The notes: a model not told the origin generated them from the sequence alone. Shown: positions 36,661-46,833, counted from the first letter of the stretch. The stretch: 64,000 nucleotides of DNA from G020348185 sp964525045 (GCA_964525045.1 CAZGFD010000002.1:186001-250000); one strand, 5' to 3'. Numbers and translations: made by a program.

Positions 36661-39345
36661 ATGCAAAAAAAATTCCTTGCTGGTTTCAAAAAGCAACAAT
36701 TATCTATTCGAGGAGCCTACGGAGTATTTTTTCTTTTCTTACCTTATTTGGTGTTTTATTGGTTAGTTCCCTTCATAGGAAGCCTCACGATCGGCAATGA
36801 CTATGCCCGTTATTCAATACAATATCAACTAGAACTCCAATATTCTCTTGAGCATGGCTCTTTTCCGCTTTATGCTCCCGGCTTCGCAGGAGGAAGGTCA
36901 TCTGCAGCCCTGACATTAGGCCAAATTTTCCATCCCGCTTCTCACTTATCAGCCTTTATGCCGGGGTATTGGGAGGGGTTGGCACTTGAATGGAACACCT
37001 TTTTTCGCCTGCTTCAACTTGGTTTCGCTCAGCTCCTTGTATTTTTATTATTAACTCGATTGAGAATTACATGGCCTGTCGCTTTATTCCTTTCCTTCAT
37101 TACCATATATAACCTCAGAATGCTTGACCTGTTTCGTTATGGAGCATCGCTCGAAAACTATACGGGCTATATATTCTTATGCACAGCTATTGGATTTTAC
37201 TTCCTTAAACCATCAAAAATTTTGGGACCGCTCTGCATTGTGATCGCGACCTATCTTCTCATTTGTGGAGGCCACCCACAGATGATGTTTTATGGTCTGC
37301 TTGGGGCGATGATCGCCGCACTCGTCATTCCGTTTGCCTTTCGCGCCATTAAGGGGAACATTGAATTTTCTAAACACGACCTTTTCTCATTTTATTCCCG
37401 GGTTGGCACTTTTTCCTTCATCGGAGTACTACTGGCTTCGGCGTACACTATTCCTTTCTATTTTGACTTTGTCACCGATGCGGCTGTGCGTGTAGGACAA
37501 AACTACCAATGGTCCCTTCGCTGGAGCGACACCTGGGGTGGCGCACTGGAAAGCTTTTTTGCCCCATTAAAATCTGATGTCCATGGCGCATTTGGTAGCA
37601 GTCCCATCATTCTTTTTGTTCCATTAGTCCCCCTGTTATTTACCCTGGGGAAACGTATACCCCCCGTTATTTTCATAGTTTGGACCATCGTGATTCTCGT
37701 ATTTCTTGGCAGCATCGCCGACTCCACTATTCATTACTTATTTTGGAAATACTTCCCCCTCGCCCAGACCTTCAGAACTCCTGGACGAATAACCATGATA
37801 TTGCCGTTTTTACTGCTATTAATCTTAGCCTGGTTTTATCAGACCGCAACACAGCAAAACGAAAACAGAATGAACTCGATCGTTCCTAAAAAAATTGCTG
37901 ATCATGCCACCTTCATCTTTGCCACAGGTACCCTATTCCTATTCATTGTGTTCAACTTGTTTTTAACTGAATTAACACCTCCCGCCGCACCCGTGAATCC
38001 AGCTCTCCTTTTAGGCGGTGGCTATCCAAATTGGCTTGACCAATCCTTATTATGGATAGGTACCATTACTCTTCTCTTTGCAGCCATTCATCAATTTGGC
38101 ATGAATCGCTTCTCCTCTCACGCATCCATATTTTTCGGAGTTATTTTATGTATCATGATTATTCTTCAAGGAACCCTGCAGATTCGGCATGGCACGTGGA
38201 TCTGGGAAAAACACCCTACTTGGACTTTAGAAGAAATGGACGCCCAAAAAAAGGCTTCTCTTTCTTTTCAGGGAAGGCAAGGCCATGGCTTGGAGTCAAG
38301 TGAAATAACCAAACAGATAGAAAATTCTTTTCTCGAAACTCGACTGGCGAAATTCTATCGAAATGCCCTCCTTGCCACAGACCAGGACAACGCCTACGAG
38401 CTCATGGCAACTGACCGAACACCAAGTACGGTTGTCATTGAAGGACATGATGGTTTCGAAATTGAAGCTCAAGACCCAGGGGATGATCACATCCGACTTA
38501 TATACAGCTCATTTAACAAATTGACATTCAACCTAGAGGCGGGTAAGGCAGGGTATATGGTTATTTCGTATCCATTTTCAAGCCAATGGAGCAGTCAAAT
38601 TGATGGGGAACCATCTGATATGTACAGAGCAAATGGCAATCTGATCGCAACCTATGTCGACAAAGGGAATCATACCGTCACCTTTCAATTCTACAGTAAA
38701 GCCATGTTATTCGGAGTCATTGTCAGTTGCCTGACATTATGGTTGATAGGAATATATTTTTCACTCTATACCCTTAGTGGAAACCGGCGATGGATAACAC
38801 TTACCATTTCGATCTTCCTCTCTCTCGGCGCTTTCCTAACCTGGCACCTCAGCCTGTATAATGGGGAAAACCTTTCCACTGAATACCAATGGAGCTCAAT
38901 AGAATTTCCTCCAAATGACAACCTGTCATACGGTCGCCCTACCAGAATGAGCTCCATCTGGTCAGACGAGGTGCCCTATATTTTTTATGCCGGAAGGGCT
39001 GTTGATGGCGACTCCCAAACAGCCGGCTTTGCCACAAACAAACATGACTCCCGTTCATGGTGGGAAGTGAATTTAGGAAAAACTCGCCTTATTGGTGAAA
39101 TAGCTATTCACGCGGGAATTAATGGCGCCGACAATTTTCCGCTTCATGTGTATAGTTCCGAAAATGGCAAGAATTACCAGCTCATCACCACGATCGACAT
39201 TCCCTCAAAGATATTCCCAGTACGCATCACCCTACCGAGAACCCGAGCACGAATCGTCAGACTCGCCCGGACACAGCCGGGCCCCCTGTCCCTGGCGGAA
39301 GTCGAAATTTTTGCACAAAGGGATGCACAACAACTCCGGCCGTAA
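36661..39345 (+). CDS. YfhO-like membrane glycosyltransferase-type protein with C-terminal F5/8 (discoidin) domain
   Basis: The first ~570 residues contain about twelve hydrophobic helices. The motif GNDYARYSIQYQLELQYSL near residue 45, the loop PLYAPGFAGGRSS and the late beta domain with GYMVISYPFSSQWSSQIDG and GNHTVTFQFYS match YfhO-type GT-C-fold proteins, which transfer sugars from polyprenyl carriers to lipoteichoic acid or similar. After a final pair of helices (~680-735) comes a separate discoidin-like domain (~760-890) with LSYGRPTRMSS, AVDGDSQTAGFATN and WWEVNLGKTRLIGEIAIHAG, which should sit outside and bind glycans. This fusion is unusual. The base composition is more AT-rich than the flanks. 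Confidence 0.75.
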   Translation: MQKKFLAGFKKQQLSIRGAYGVFFLFLPYLVFYWLVPFIGSLTIGNDYARYSIQYQLELQYSLEHGSFPLYAPGFAGGRSSAALTLGQIFHPASHLSAFMPGYWEGLALEWNTFFRLLQLGFAQLLVFLLLTRLRITWPVALFLSFITIYNLRMLDLFRYGASLENYTGYIFLCTAIGFYFLKPSKILGPLCIVIATYLLICGGHPQMMFYGLLGAMIAALVIPFAFRAIKGNIEFSKHDLFSFYSRVGTFSFIGVLLASAYTIPFYFDFVTDAAVRVGQNYQWSLRWSDTWGGALESFFAPLKSDVHGAFGSSPIILFVPLVPLLFTLGKRIPPVIFIVWTIVILVFLGSIADSTIHYLFWKYFPLAQTFRTPGRITMILPFLLLLILAWFYQTATQQNENRMNSIVPKKIADHATFIFATGTLFLFIVFNLFLTELTPPAAPVNPALLLGGGYPNWLDQSLLWIGTITLLFAAIHQFGMNRFSSHASIFFGVILCIMIILQGTLQIRHGTWIWEKHPTWTLEEMDAQKKASLSFQGRQGHGLESSEITKQIENSFLETRLAKFYRNALLATDQDNAYELMATDRTPSTVVIEGHDGFEIEAQDPGDDHIRLIYSSFNKLTFNLEAGKAGYMVISYPFSSQWSSQIDGEPSDMYRANGNLIATYVDKGNHTVTFQFYSKAMLFGVIVSCLTLWLIGIYFSLYTLSGNRRWITLTISIFLSLGAFLTWHLSLYNGENLSTEYQWSSIEFPPNDNLSYGRPTRMSSIWSDEVPYIFYAGRAVDGDSQTAGFATNKHDSRSWWEVNLGKTRLIGEIAIHAGINGADNFPLHVYSSENGKNYQLITTIDIPSKIFPVRITLPRTRARIVRLARTQPGPLSLAEVEIFAQRDAQQLRP

Positions 39346-39362
39346 CTCCCTTTTCGAAGATA

Positions 39363-40142
39363 TTATAAGGTAGGTTTCTTCCACATACTCAATGTGGCAA
39401 ATGAAAACACTTCCCCCGGCCAACTACGCAGAAAAAGACGATCAAGAAAAAATGTTATCCGAACCATTCGTTCACTACCAATGTTTAAGTAGGGGAACGC
39501 ATCTGGATTGTAATACAACACATAAGAAAGAAGCCCCGGATAAATGACATCAATCTTTTCTAACCCGGCTCCTCGAAACATTTCGAACAATTCCTCGACC
39601 AAAAATGCGCGCTCGGTCTGTTCATCGAATAGAGGGTTTCGACGATAAATAATATCTCTAACTTTGGAAAAAATTCTATTTCCACTTGTGGGCTCCAGGT
39701 TTATAAATATCCCTCCCGGAGCCAAATTTCCTGCTAGCTGACTTACAACTTTTTTGGCAATATGGGGGACATGGTGAAGTCCTCCCAGGAGAATGATGAC
39801 ATCAAATAGTTCATCTGTTTGATAATGCTCAATATTTGCCTGGCTCACATTCAGCCCGCGCTGTTTTTCCTTTAGTGCCGTTATCACTGATTCACTATAA
39901 TCGAATCCTGTATAGACCGTAGATACGCCGAGAACATTTTCCAAAATCGCCTTACCGTCGGCAAATCCGCACATGGGCTCAAGCACCCGTAATCCCTTCT
40001 TACACAAAAATTTTTTGTCATCGAGAATCTCATGCCACATCAAATCCTTCAACAGGAGATGATTACGGTGCCGCCGCGCTAAATAATATTTATGAGCAAT
40101 CTGATTAAAATGCTTGCGCTGGCGTTCGGATTTATCTTCCAT
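39363..40142 (-). CDS. SAM-dependent methyltransferase
   Basis: From ATG 40142 the product has 259 residues. The SAM-binding motif is RVLEPMCGFADGK, with GFDYSESVI (acidic loop), DVIILLGGLHHVPH (motif IV) and LAPGGIFINLEPTSG (motif V). It is likely a small-molecule or sugar methyltransferase in a surface-glycan locus. A longer frame starts at 40277 but its extra 45 residues look random, and GGGAAG directly precedes the 40142 ATG. It is on the same strand as the glycosyltransferase upstream. Confidence 0.82.
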   Translation of the reverse strand: MEDKSERQRKHFNQIAHKYYLARRHRNHLLLKDLMWHEILDDKKFLCKKGLRVLEPMCGFADGKAILENVLGVSTVYTGFDYSESVITALKEKQRGLNVSQANIEHYQTDELFDVIILLGGLHHVPHIAKKVVSQLAGNLAPGGIFINLEPTSGNRIFSKVRDIIYRRNPLFDEQTERAFLVEELFEMFRGAGLEKIDVIYPGLLSYVLYYNPDAFPYLNIGSERMVRITFFLDRLFLRSWPGEVFSFATLSMWKKPTL

Positions 40143-40433
40143 GACTTCCCTCTCGCCAACCTTCCGGCCCAACCCCTCCAATTCCAATAGAAACCGGCCA
40201 GGCCAAAACCGCTGGGCGTCTCTTTTAACAGCCAAATGACCAAGACGTGCCTGATGACAACCACACAATAAAACCATTTCCCTACATCACAAAACCGAAT
40301 ACCAACCCCAATCAAGCCGGGGAGAAGCTCCTTTTTTGATAATCCCAATAGCCCCACAATCTTCTAAAATAAAATTAATGTGGCAAAGGTCAATTCCCCC
40401 TACCCATATGACCGACTATGGGCACTTTCATAA

Positions 40434-41414
40434 TTATTGAGGCATCTCATTGTTAGCGCCATCCACCGTTTTTTCCGCAATGATAAATTTGGGTCTCTCC
40501 TGCAAGACCGTATGTATTCTGGCAATGTAAATACCAATGACGCCTAAGATGATAAAGAGAATCCCGAACAGGAGGGACAAAATTCCAACGGTCGACGCCC
40601 AACCGGGAACCGTATTGCCCTGAAGGGTTTTGTACAGAATGTAGATGAGCTCGAGAAACGCAAAAGAACTGGTTAACACACCCAACCAAATTCCCAATCT
40701 CAAGGGCTTGGTAGAAAATGATACCATTGCGCCTAATGCAAACTGGATCATCCGTCGCAGATTATATTTACTTTTATTGGCAAATCGTTCTCCAGCTTCA
40801 AAATCGATGTACACTAAGGGAAAACCGATCCACTCCACCGCACCCCGTAAAAAAATATCTGCATCTTTAAAACTCAGGAGATAGTTCACCGCCACACGAT
40901 CCAAGAGCCTGAAATCCGAACTACCTTCCGAAACATGGACCTCTGACAACGTAGAAAAAAGCTTGTAGAAATATTTTGAGGTAACCCGTTTAAACACTCC
41001 ATTTGTTTGGCTTTCGATTCGCCTGGTATTGATAATTTTGTTACCTTTCTTCCAGGCGGAAAGCAGTTCTGGGATAAGTTCAGGGGGGTGTTGAAGATCC
41101 CCATCCATTGTAACAACGGCTTGCCCCCGAGCGCTGGACAGGCCGGCCACCAATGCGTGCTGATGACCAAAGTTTCTTGATAACTTCAAGCCCCTGACGT
41201 TAAGGTTTTCTTTCGAGACCGCACAAATATCGCTCCATGTGGAATCAACACTGCCATCGTCGACTAGCAGGATTTCGTATGCCTCCCCAATCTGGTCCAA
41301 CACCTTACCCAACCGTTTAACCAAGCATTGCACATTGCCCTGTTCATTGAACAGGGCTACCACAACGGAGATCAGGATGCCATCTTTGTCCGTCACTGAA
41401 TAGTTTGTGGTCAT
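40434..41414 (-). CDS. Polyprenyl-phosphate glycosyltransferase (GT2, GtrB/ArnC type)
   Basis: A GT2 catalytic domain with ISVVVALFNEQGNV, LLVDDGSVDSTW, the DxD-like TMDGDLQHPPELIPE and GSSDFRLLDR, all family landmarks of DPM1/GtrB. Two membrane helices (~230-255 and 265-290) at the C-terminus anchor it. It should load a sugar from a nucleotide donor onto undecaprenyl phosphate, for later transfer outside the membrane. That is consistent with the YfhO-like GT-C protein encoded nearby as a user of the lipid-linked sugar. It is the most confident sugar enzyme of the island. Confidence 0.9.
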   Translation of the reverse strand: MTTNYSVTDKDGILISVVVALFNEQGNVQCLVKRLGKVLDQIGEAYEILLVDDGSVDSTWSDICAVSKENLNVRGLKLSRNFGHQHALVAGLSSARGQAVVTMDGDLQHPPELIPELLSAWKKGNKIINTRRIESQTNGVFKRVTSKYFYKLFSTLSEVHVSEGSSDFRLLDRVAVNYLLSFKDADIFLRGAVEWIGFPLVYIDFEAGERFANKSKYNLRRMIQFALGAMVSFSTKPLRLGIWLGVLTSSFAFLELIYILYKTLQGNTVPGWASTVGILSLLFGILFIILGVIGIYIARIHTVLQERPKFIIAEKTVDGANNEMPQ

Positions 41415-42140
41415 GCTCTTGAATCTCGGCCTTCAGGAGTCAAATATACTCCTAAAAACCGTTGTCATAATTGTATATATTTTAACCAAGACAGACCCGC
41501 AAAATTATTTATTATACATACCATATATGCACACTGATAACCACGGAGAAACGTTTGGGAAGCCAAAAGACGACTACATATCTAAAGGGAAAATAGAGTC
41601 CGTGGTTAGGGATTTACCCTCGGGCTTTCACAAAGGAGCCGCAGGTGCTGCTATTGTTGTTAATTGTGTTCGTGAACAGAGAGCGTAATGGTTCCTGCGT
41701 AACCAGGTATTGGTCAGTCAGGGTCGTCTGGGAGTCGGTCTCTCAATGGATGGAGCAGCGAAGGAGAATCCTAATGAACATCAGTTTTTTCTTGTCTGAA
41801 TGACCTCTTTCAGGCAAAAACCGTGGAGGATTCAGTCGCCAATGGGAAGAGCATCGGTGCTTGCGGAACACCAATTTTTTTTAATCGGTCGGGTAAAGGA
41901 CGGTAAATCGATCCAGGCAAGGCAAGGATCCGGTGCCCAGCCTCACAACAGCTTCTCGCCCATCATTGACTGACTTCTTCAAAAAGTCTACGACAATATT
42001 GGCTTGTGCACCGCGCAATCCTCATTTAACTGCCTGCGGGATTTAAAACGCTACGTTATCTGGACTGGATGCCCCCTGTTCGTATGTACACATATGGGTC
42101 ACCCGGCACCCCTGGATGGATTCTAAATTAGAGGAAGGCT
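41415..42140. other. Gene-poor stretch before the RAYT remnant
   Basis: Little coding potential is seen. An AT-rich segment (41440-41530) lies upstream of the glycosyltransferase start and could hold its promoter. No repeat was recognised. Confidence 0.4.
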
Positions 42141-42880
42141 ATGCCCCAAGGGGACAATCATGATCATTTGTTGGTGGGGAGGCCCGAAGCCAAACTGCAC
42201 CGGATCATGCGGCATCTCAATGGGCTGTATACCCGGTCCTATAATCGGACCACCGGGCAGGACGGCCTTTTATTTCGAGGCCGCTACAAGCCCATTCTGG
42301 TAGAAGCCCAGGCGTATTGAATCCAATTCTCCCGCTATAATCACCGAAATTCGGTGGAAGCGGGAGTGGTAAGGCACCTTGATCGATATCGGTGGTCCAG
42401 TTACCCTGCCTACATCGGTCGTGCCACACGTTCCCAAAGGCTCATCTGCGCGTACACCCAGAAGTCGCTCGCCACGCGTCACGTGGCGAAAGCCTACGAG
42501 GCCAACTTCGCAAAGGGCATCGATGAAGAAATTCAGGAACTCTAAGAGCAAAAGAAAAAACTCCGATTCTGGGTAGTGCCCCGTTTACGGAAGGACTCAA
42601 ACTGGGGAGGAGCAACATTGATGTGCCTGGGCTACGGCAGGCTAGGGTGAAGCCAACGGTCGGGCCGATCGTGGAGGTGGTCTGTCAGCGGTTTGGGGGC
42701 GGGAAAAACCAGTGTATGGACGTCGAGAAATGGACAAGCCGCTCACAGCCCGGCAAGAGGCATGGCGCCGTATGTGTATCAACGTGAGAGGGACATGACA
42801 TGACGGGAAATCGCGCAGCGGTTCGGGTTGAAGCACGACCCCAGTGCAAGCAGTTGCATACGCCATTTTGAAACCCGCTC
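42141..42880 (+). pseudogene. Decayed REP-associated tyrosine transposase (RAYT, Y1_Tnp)
   Basis: Fragments in successive frames match RAYT landmarks. From ATG 42141: HDHLLVGRPEAKLHRIMRHL, NGLYTRSYN, LLFRGRYKPILVEAQAY then a TGA. The same frame then gives NSVEAGVVRHLDRYRWSSYP and STRHVAKAYE-like sequence, to a stop at 42545. A second frame gives PILGSAPFTE and DVPGLRQARVKPTVGPIVEV. A further frame gives MAPYVYQRERDMT, a TGA, then REIAQRFGLKHDPSASS. The N-terminal ~60 residues including the HUH-type His pair are mostly missing. Such transposases are thought to mobilise REP palindromes. It is inactive and old. Confidence 0.75.
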
Positions 42881-42975
42881 AGTCCAAGACGCCAATTGCA
42901 ACAGCTCTGAGATTAATACAACTAGATTTGTAAATTAATAATTAAATCTTAGCATTAAATACCTAAAAATTTTTA

Positions 42976-44148
42976 ATGAAAACTTACAAGACCCGATTTC
43001 GAAGACCACATCTTTTCAATGTCCTGCTGCTTTGCCTTTCTATCGTAATTACTCTTTTGATTAGCGAAACGGTGTTGCGCTTTGCCTTCCCACCCGGCTA
43101 TTACATCTATCCGCCTCACCTCAAACATATTTTTATTCCCTATCAAAATGTCATGCCTGGCATATCAGGAGAATCAGTATTTATAACCAATTCACTGGGC
43201 CTCCGAGCAGATGAGTTGAATCCTGCACATACATATCGAATCCTGGCCATTGGGGGTAGTACAACAATATGTAACTTTTTGGATCAATCTGAGACGTGGC
43301 CTTTTCTATTGGAGAAAACTCTCAATGAAAATACCTTGAATAATAACGTCTGGGTTGGCAATGCAGGAAAAGATGGGATGACCACAAGGAGCCATCTGGT
43401 GGCAATGAAATATTTACCACTAAAGGAAATGAAGATTGATGCGGTTATTCTCCTTATAGGAATCAATGATCTTCATATCCGCCTCTCTCGGGACAAGCGA
43501 TACAATCCAAATTGGCTTTCGAAATCTACGGCCGAAAAAATTTTATTAAATAACACCTTTAGCAACGCTATTCACCCAAATTGGCCGTTTTTCAAAAAAA
43601 CGGCTCTTTGGCTGCTCTTTGAAAGAGCCGAAAAGGCACTCTTTGAGAAAGTCGTTAAAGAAAAGGTTCAGGATAAAGCTGGAAAAATTTATCTTACTTG
43701 GCGAGAACACCGTCGGAATGCCATTGAAATACGGAATGAGTTGCCAGACTTATCATCTGCCCTGGAGGAATATGCAGCCAATATCAACAAGATGATTGAT
43801 ATGGCTGAAGAACAATCTATCCGCTTAATTTTTGTGACTCAACCAACGCTGTGGCGGTCCGATTTGCCTAAAAACCTGGCTGCTCTTTTATGGCTTGGCG
43901 GAATAGGAGACTTTCAGAAGGAAAGTGGCAAGCCCTACTATTCAGTAGAAGCACTGCTAGAAGGGATGGAGGCATACAATAATGTCCTTCGTCAGATCTG
44001 CCATCAGAGAGAGGTGGAATGCATTGATTTATCTTCTATGCTAGAAAAAGACACCTCGGTTTTCTATGATGATGTCCATTTTAATGAAAGTGGGGCTCGT
44101 AAGGTTTCCAGCATATTGTCTAAGTATATCATGAATCATGATCCATAA
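42976..44148 (+). CDS. Membrane-anchored SGNH hydrolase-like protein
   Basis: A 390-residue protein with one N-terminal membrane helix (FNVLLLCLSIVITLLISETVL). The SGNH blocks are ILAIGGSTTICN (nucleophile Ser in GGST), VGNAGKDG, ILLIGINDLH (GxND) and VFYDDVHFNESGARKVS (Asp and His). The design resembles O-acetyl-modifying enzymes of cell-surface polysaccharides. The coding sequence is clearly AT-rich compared with the rTCA block next to it, a hint of separate origin. The preceding 75 nt are also AT-rich and should hold the promoter. It has no close partner gene on its strand. Confidence 0.82.
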   Translation: MKTYKTRFRRPHLFNVLLLCLSIVITLLISETVLRFAFPPGYYIYPPHLKHIFIPYQNVMPGISGESVFITNSLGLRADELNPAHTYRILAIGGSTTICNFLDQSETWPFLLEKTLNENTLNNNVWVGNAGKDGMTTRSHLVAMKYLPLKEMKIDAVILLIGINDLHIRLSRDKRYNPNWLSKSTAEKILLNNTFSNAIHPNWPFFKKTALWLLFERAEKALFEKVVKEKVQDKAGKIYLTWREHRRNAIEIRNELPDLSSALEEYAANINKMIDMAEEQSIRLIFVTQPTLWRSDLPKNLAALLWLGGIGDFQKESGKPYYSVEALLEGMEAYNNVLRQICHQREVECIDLSSMLEKDTSVFYDDVHFNESGARKVSSILSKYIMNHDP

Positions 44149-44691
44149 AAGATGCATGCCGTTGAAAAATAATTTGACTTTTTTTAATCACGCGGTGGTT
44201 TTGTCTTTCTATCAAACCCAAATGGAAAGAATTTTCAACCGGTCGGTATTTCCCCAATCACCTGTTGCAAATTTATCATTCCTGCAGAGAAGACCGCATG
44301 AGGGTGAGCTGCGATTTCGTCCATGAATTAATACCAAAAACAATGTCTTCTGAACCCTCCTTTAACCCTTAGGGTTCTGGCATTATTGGAGGCACGTTAA
44401 ATGTCACCGGTGGCTCATTTGGGGGTTCTGGACGGTTTAGGAAGCAGTGTAAACGTTGATTACAGAAAGCTATCTTTATCGAAGCTCTTAATTTTTGGAT
44501 TTTCAAAGTATTGTTTTTTTGAACTGATAAGTGAAGGCTCGGCGGGACTGTCCAACAGGGAGAGGTAAACTTGCCCTCCCCAGCGAGGTTCTTTGATTTG
44601 TAAAGCCAGACGGGTGAAAGAAGGTAGGGGTGTTATGGAATATGTTCAAGCCCTGATGGAGTACATCGGTCTTCACGGACTTACAGGGGCA
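44149..44691. other. Intergenic gap of about 540 nt downstream of the rTCA operon
   Basis: Around 44387-44445 one plus frame reads GSGIIGGTLNVTGGSFGG, like a beta-helix adhesin repeat; it may be a relic. A tiny ATG frame (44635-44703, 22 codons) has a G-rich upstream stretch but is too short to call. No terminator was certain. Confidence 0.4.
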
Positions 44692-45564
44692 TTACGCTCC
44701 TAAGGCTACTTTGACGGACTCACCGATTTCCGCCGGGTTTCGGACGACGCGAACCCCGGCCGCTTCAAGCGTCGCCATCTTTTCGGCTGCAGTCCCCTTC
44801 CCCCCCGTAATGATCGCACCGGCATGACCCATCCGACGGCCAGGCGGAGCGGTGATGCCGGCGATAAAGCTAACGACAGGCTTGGTCACGTGCTCCTTGA
44901 TATAGGCAGCAGCTTTTTCTTCGGCGTCGCCCCCAATTTCGCCAATCATCACCACAGCTTCCGTTTCGTCATCTTCCTCAAACATGTGCAGGAGGTCAAT
45001 GTACCCCGTTCCAATGATCGGGTCCCCGCCGATTCCAATGCAGGTGGTTTCTCCTAACCCAAGGTTGGTGAGCTGATTCACCGCTTCGTAGGTAAGGGTC
45101 CCACTACGGGAAATTACTCCGACTCGCCCCTTTTTATGAATGAACCCAGGCATGATCCCAATTTTGCATTCATCGGCCGTAATGATTCCCGGGCAATTCG
45201 GACCAATGAGGCGGCACACTCGACCCTCTAACGCCCGCTTCACACGAACCATGTCGTTGACGGGGATGCCTTCAGTTATGCAAATAATTAACCAAATCCC
45301 CGCATCGGCTGCTTCCAGAACAGCATCCGCGGCGAAAGGTGGAGGTACGAAAATGAGAGAGGTTGTGGCTTCCGTTTTTCTAACGGCCTCCCGTACCGTA
45401 TTAAAAACGGGAATACCTTCGACTTGTTGGCCTGCCTTTCCAGGCGTCACTCCTGCCACAATCTGCGTCCCATACGCCTGACACTGTGTCGCGTGGAACG
45501 AACCTTCCTTGCCGGTAATTCCCTGGACAACAACTCGCGTTGACTTGTTGACTAAGATACTCAT
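44692..45564 (-). CDS. sucD: Succinyl-CoA synthetase, alpha subunit
   Basis: With SucC it interconverts succinate, CoA and NTP with succinyl-CoA; in a reductive TCA cycle it runs towards succinyl-CoA for 2-oxoglutarate synthase. The 290-residue sequence starts TRVVVQGITGKEGSFHA (CoA-binding domain). It has GPNCPGIITADECKIG, VISRSGTLTYEAV, a CIGIGGDP turn, and the phospho-His in RRMGHAGAII. The length is normal for the family. It is the last gene of the operon, 36 nt downstream of sucC, and has an AAAGGT before the ATG. Confidence 0.97.
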   Translation of the reverse strand: MSILVNKSTRVVVQGITGKEGSFHATQCQAYGTQIVAGVTPGKAGQQVEGIPVFNTVREAVRKTEATTSLIFVPPPFAADAVLEAADAGIWLIICITEGIPVNDMVRVKRALEGRVCRLIGPNCPGIITADECKIGIMPGFIHKKGRVGVISRSGTLTYEAVNQLTNLGLGETTCIGIGGDPIIGTGYIDLLHMFEEDDETEAVVMIGEIGGDAEEKAAAYIKEHVTKPVVSFIAGITAPPGRRMGHAGAIITGGKGTAAEKMATLEAAGVRVVRNPAEIGESVKVALGA

Positions 45565-45600
45565 ACCTTTGACCTTTCGATGTCCCCGTTAATTCCAGTA

Positions 45601-46785
45601 TTACTTTTTAACCTTTTTGCCCCGCATAGCGACGATCTTTTGAGCGGCCTCCCATAAATCAGTCGCAACGTCTACCTTCAGCCCTGAGTTCAATAATAAT
45701 TGACGACCCTCTTCCGCATTGGTCCCTTGCAGTCGTACAACAACGGGAAGTTTGATTTTCACTTCTTTAGCCGCATCGATCACCCCGTGGGCGATGCGCT
45801 CACACCGAACGATGCCGCCAAAGATATTGATGAAGATGCCCTTGACCTTCTTATCCTTTAAAAGAATTCGAAATCCTGCCGCCACGGTCTCTTTGGTAGC
45901 CCCACCACCGACATCAAGGAAATTCGCAGGTTCAGTCCCGGCTAACTTAATAAGGTCCATGGTGGCCATGGCCAGCCCAGCTCCATTGACCATACACCCA
46001 ATGTCCCCATCCAACTTGACATAGTTCAGGTTGTTGTTGGTGGCCTCGATCTCCAATGGTTCCTCTTCATGCAGATCCCTAAACTTTTGAACATCGGCAT
46101 GTTTAAACAGACTATTGTCATCAATCGAGACCTTTCCATCCAAGGCAATCAGACGTTTGTCTGCGGTGATGACCAGTGGATTGATTTCGACCAACGAAGC
46201 ATTTTTCTCCATAAAAAGATGGTACAAATTTTCCAACATCTGGAGAAACGGTTTCACCACAGCTGGCTCTAGCGCCGGCAACCCCAAGCCAAATGTCAAG
46301 TTCCGACCGTTATACCCTTGAAACCCGACCGACGGATCGATCAATTCCTTGAGAACCTTTTCTGGGGTCTGAGCGGCAACCTCTTCGATTTCCATCCCCC
46401 CCTCGGTACTGGCAATAAACGTGGGAAATCCGGAGTCCCGATCGATCAATATACTCAAATACAGTTCTTTGACGATGTTGGCACCTTCCTCAATGAGGAC
46501 CCGTCGAACTTTTCTTCCTTTGGGACCCGTCTGATGGGTAACCAACGTTTTGCCCAAGATCTCCTTGGCCAGTGTCGAAACTTCCTCTTTGTTTTTCGTT
46601 AATTTTACCCCGCCGGCTTTTCCGCGTCCCCCGGCATGAATCTGAGCTTTGACCACAAAGACGTCGGCATTGAGGGCCGCCGCCCATTTCTCCGCGGCCC
46701 TGGCATTTTTGATTTCCTTGCCCTTGGGAACTGGCACCCCAAATTGAGCAAATAATTGTTTGGCCTGAAATTCGTGAATGTTCAT
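45601..46785 (-). CDS. sucC: Succinyl-CoA synthetase, beta subunit
   Basis: The subunit carries the ATP-grasp nucleotide site. Landmarks are MNIHEFQAKQLFAQFGVPVP at the start, VVKAQIHAGGRGKAGGVKL, EINPLVITADKRLIALDGKV, GDIGCMVNGAGLAMATMDL and the CoA-ligase domain GGIVRCERIAHGVI. The 394-residue length is typical. AAGGA lies 5 nt before the ATG. It is separated from frdA by a 153-bp hairpin element (46834-46986), so its expression may depend on read-through of that element or on a promoter inside the 200-nt gap. Confidence 0.97.
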   Translation of the reverse strand: MNIHEFQAKQLFAQFGVPVPKGKEIKNARAAEKWAAALNADVFVVKAQIHAGGRGKAGGVKLTKNKEEVSTLAKEILGKTLVTHQTGPKGRKVRRVLIEEGANIVKELYLSILIDRDSGFPTFIASTEGGMEIEEVAAQTPEKVLKELIDPSVGFQGYNGRNLTFGLGLPALEPAVVKPFLQMLENLYHLFMEKNASLVEINPLVITADKRLIALDGKVSIDDNSLFKHADVQKFRDLHEEEPLEIEATNNNLNYVKLDGDIGCMVNGAGLAMATMDLIKLAGTEPANFLDVGGGATKETVAAGFRILLKDKKVKGIFINIFGGIVRCERIAHGVIDAAKEVKIKLPVVVRLQGTNAEEGRQLLLNSGLKVDVATDLWEAAQKIVAMRGKKVKK

Positions 46786-46833
46786 GATCGTCCTTTTTGG
46801 GTTGAGAGCCTGTCCTCAGCTACGACCTATCTT

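Noticed and set aside
40143..40277. 45-residue N-terminal extension of the methyltransferase
   Set aside because: Its residues look like random translation and a better start with GGGAAG exists at 40142.
44635..44703. 22-codon ATG frame next to the end of sucD
   Set aside because: It is too short, the Shine-Dalgarno is imprecise, and it overlaps the sucD stop on the other strand; recorded only in the gap description.
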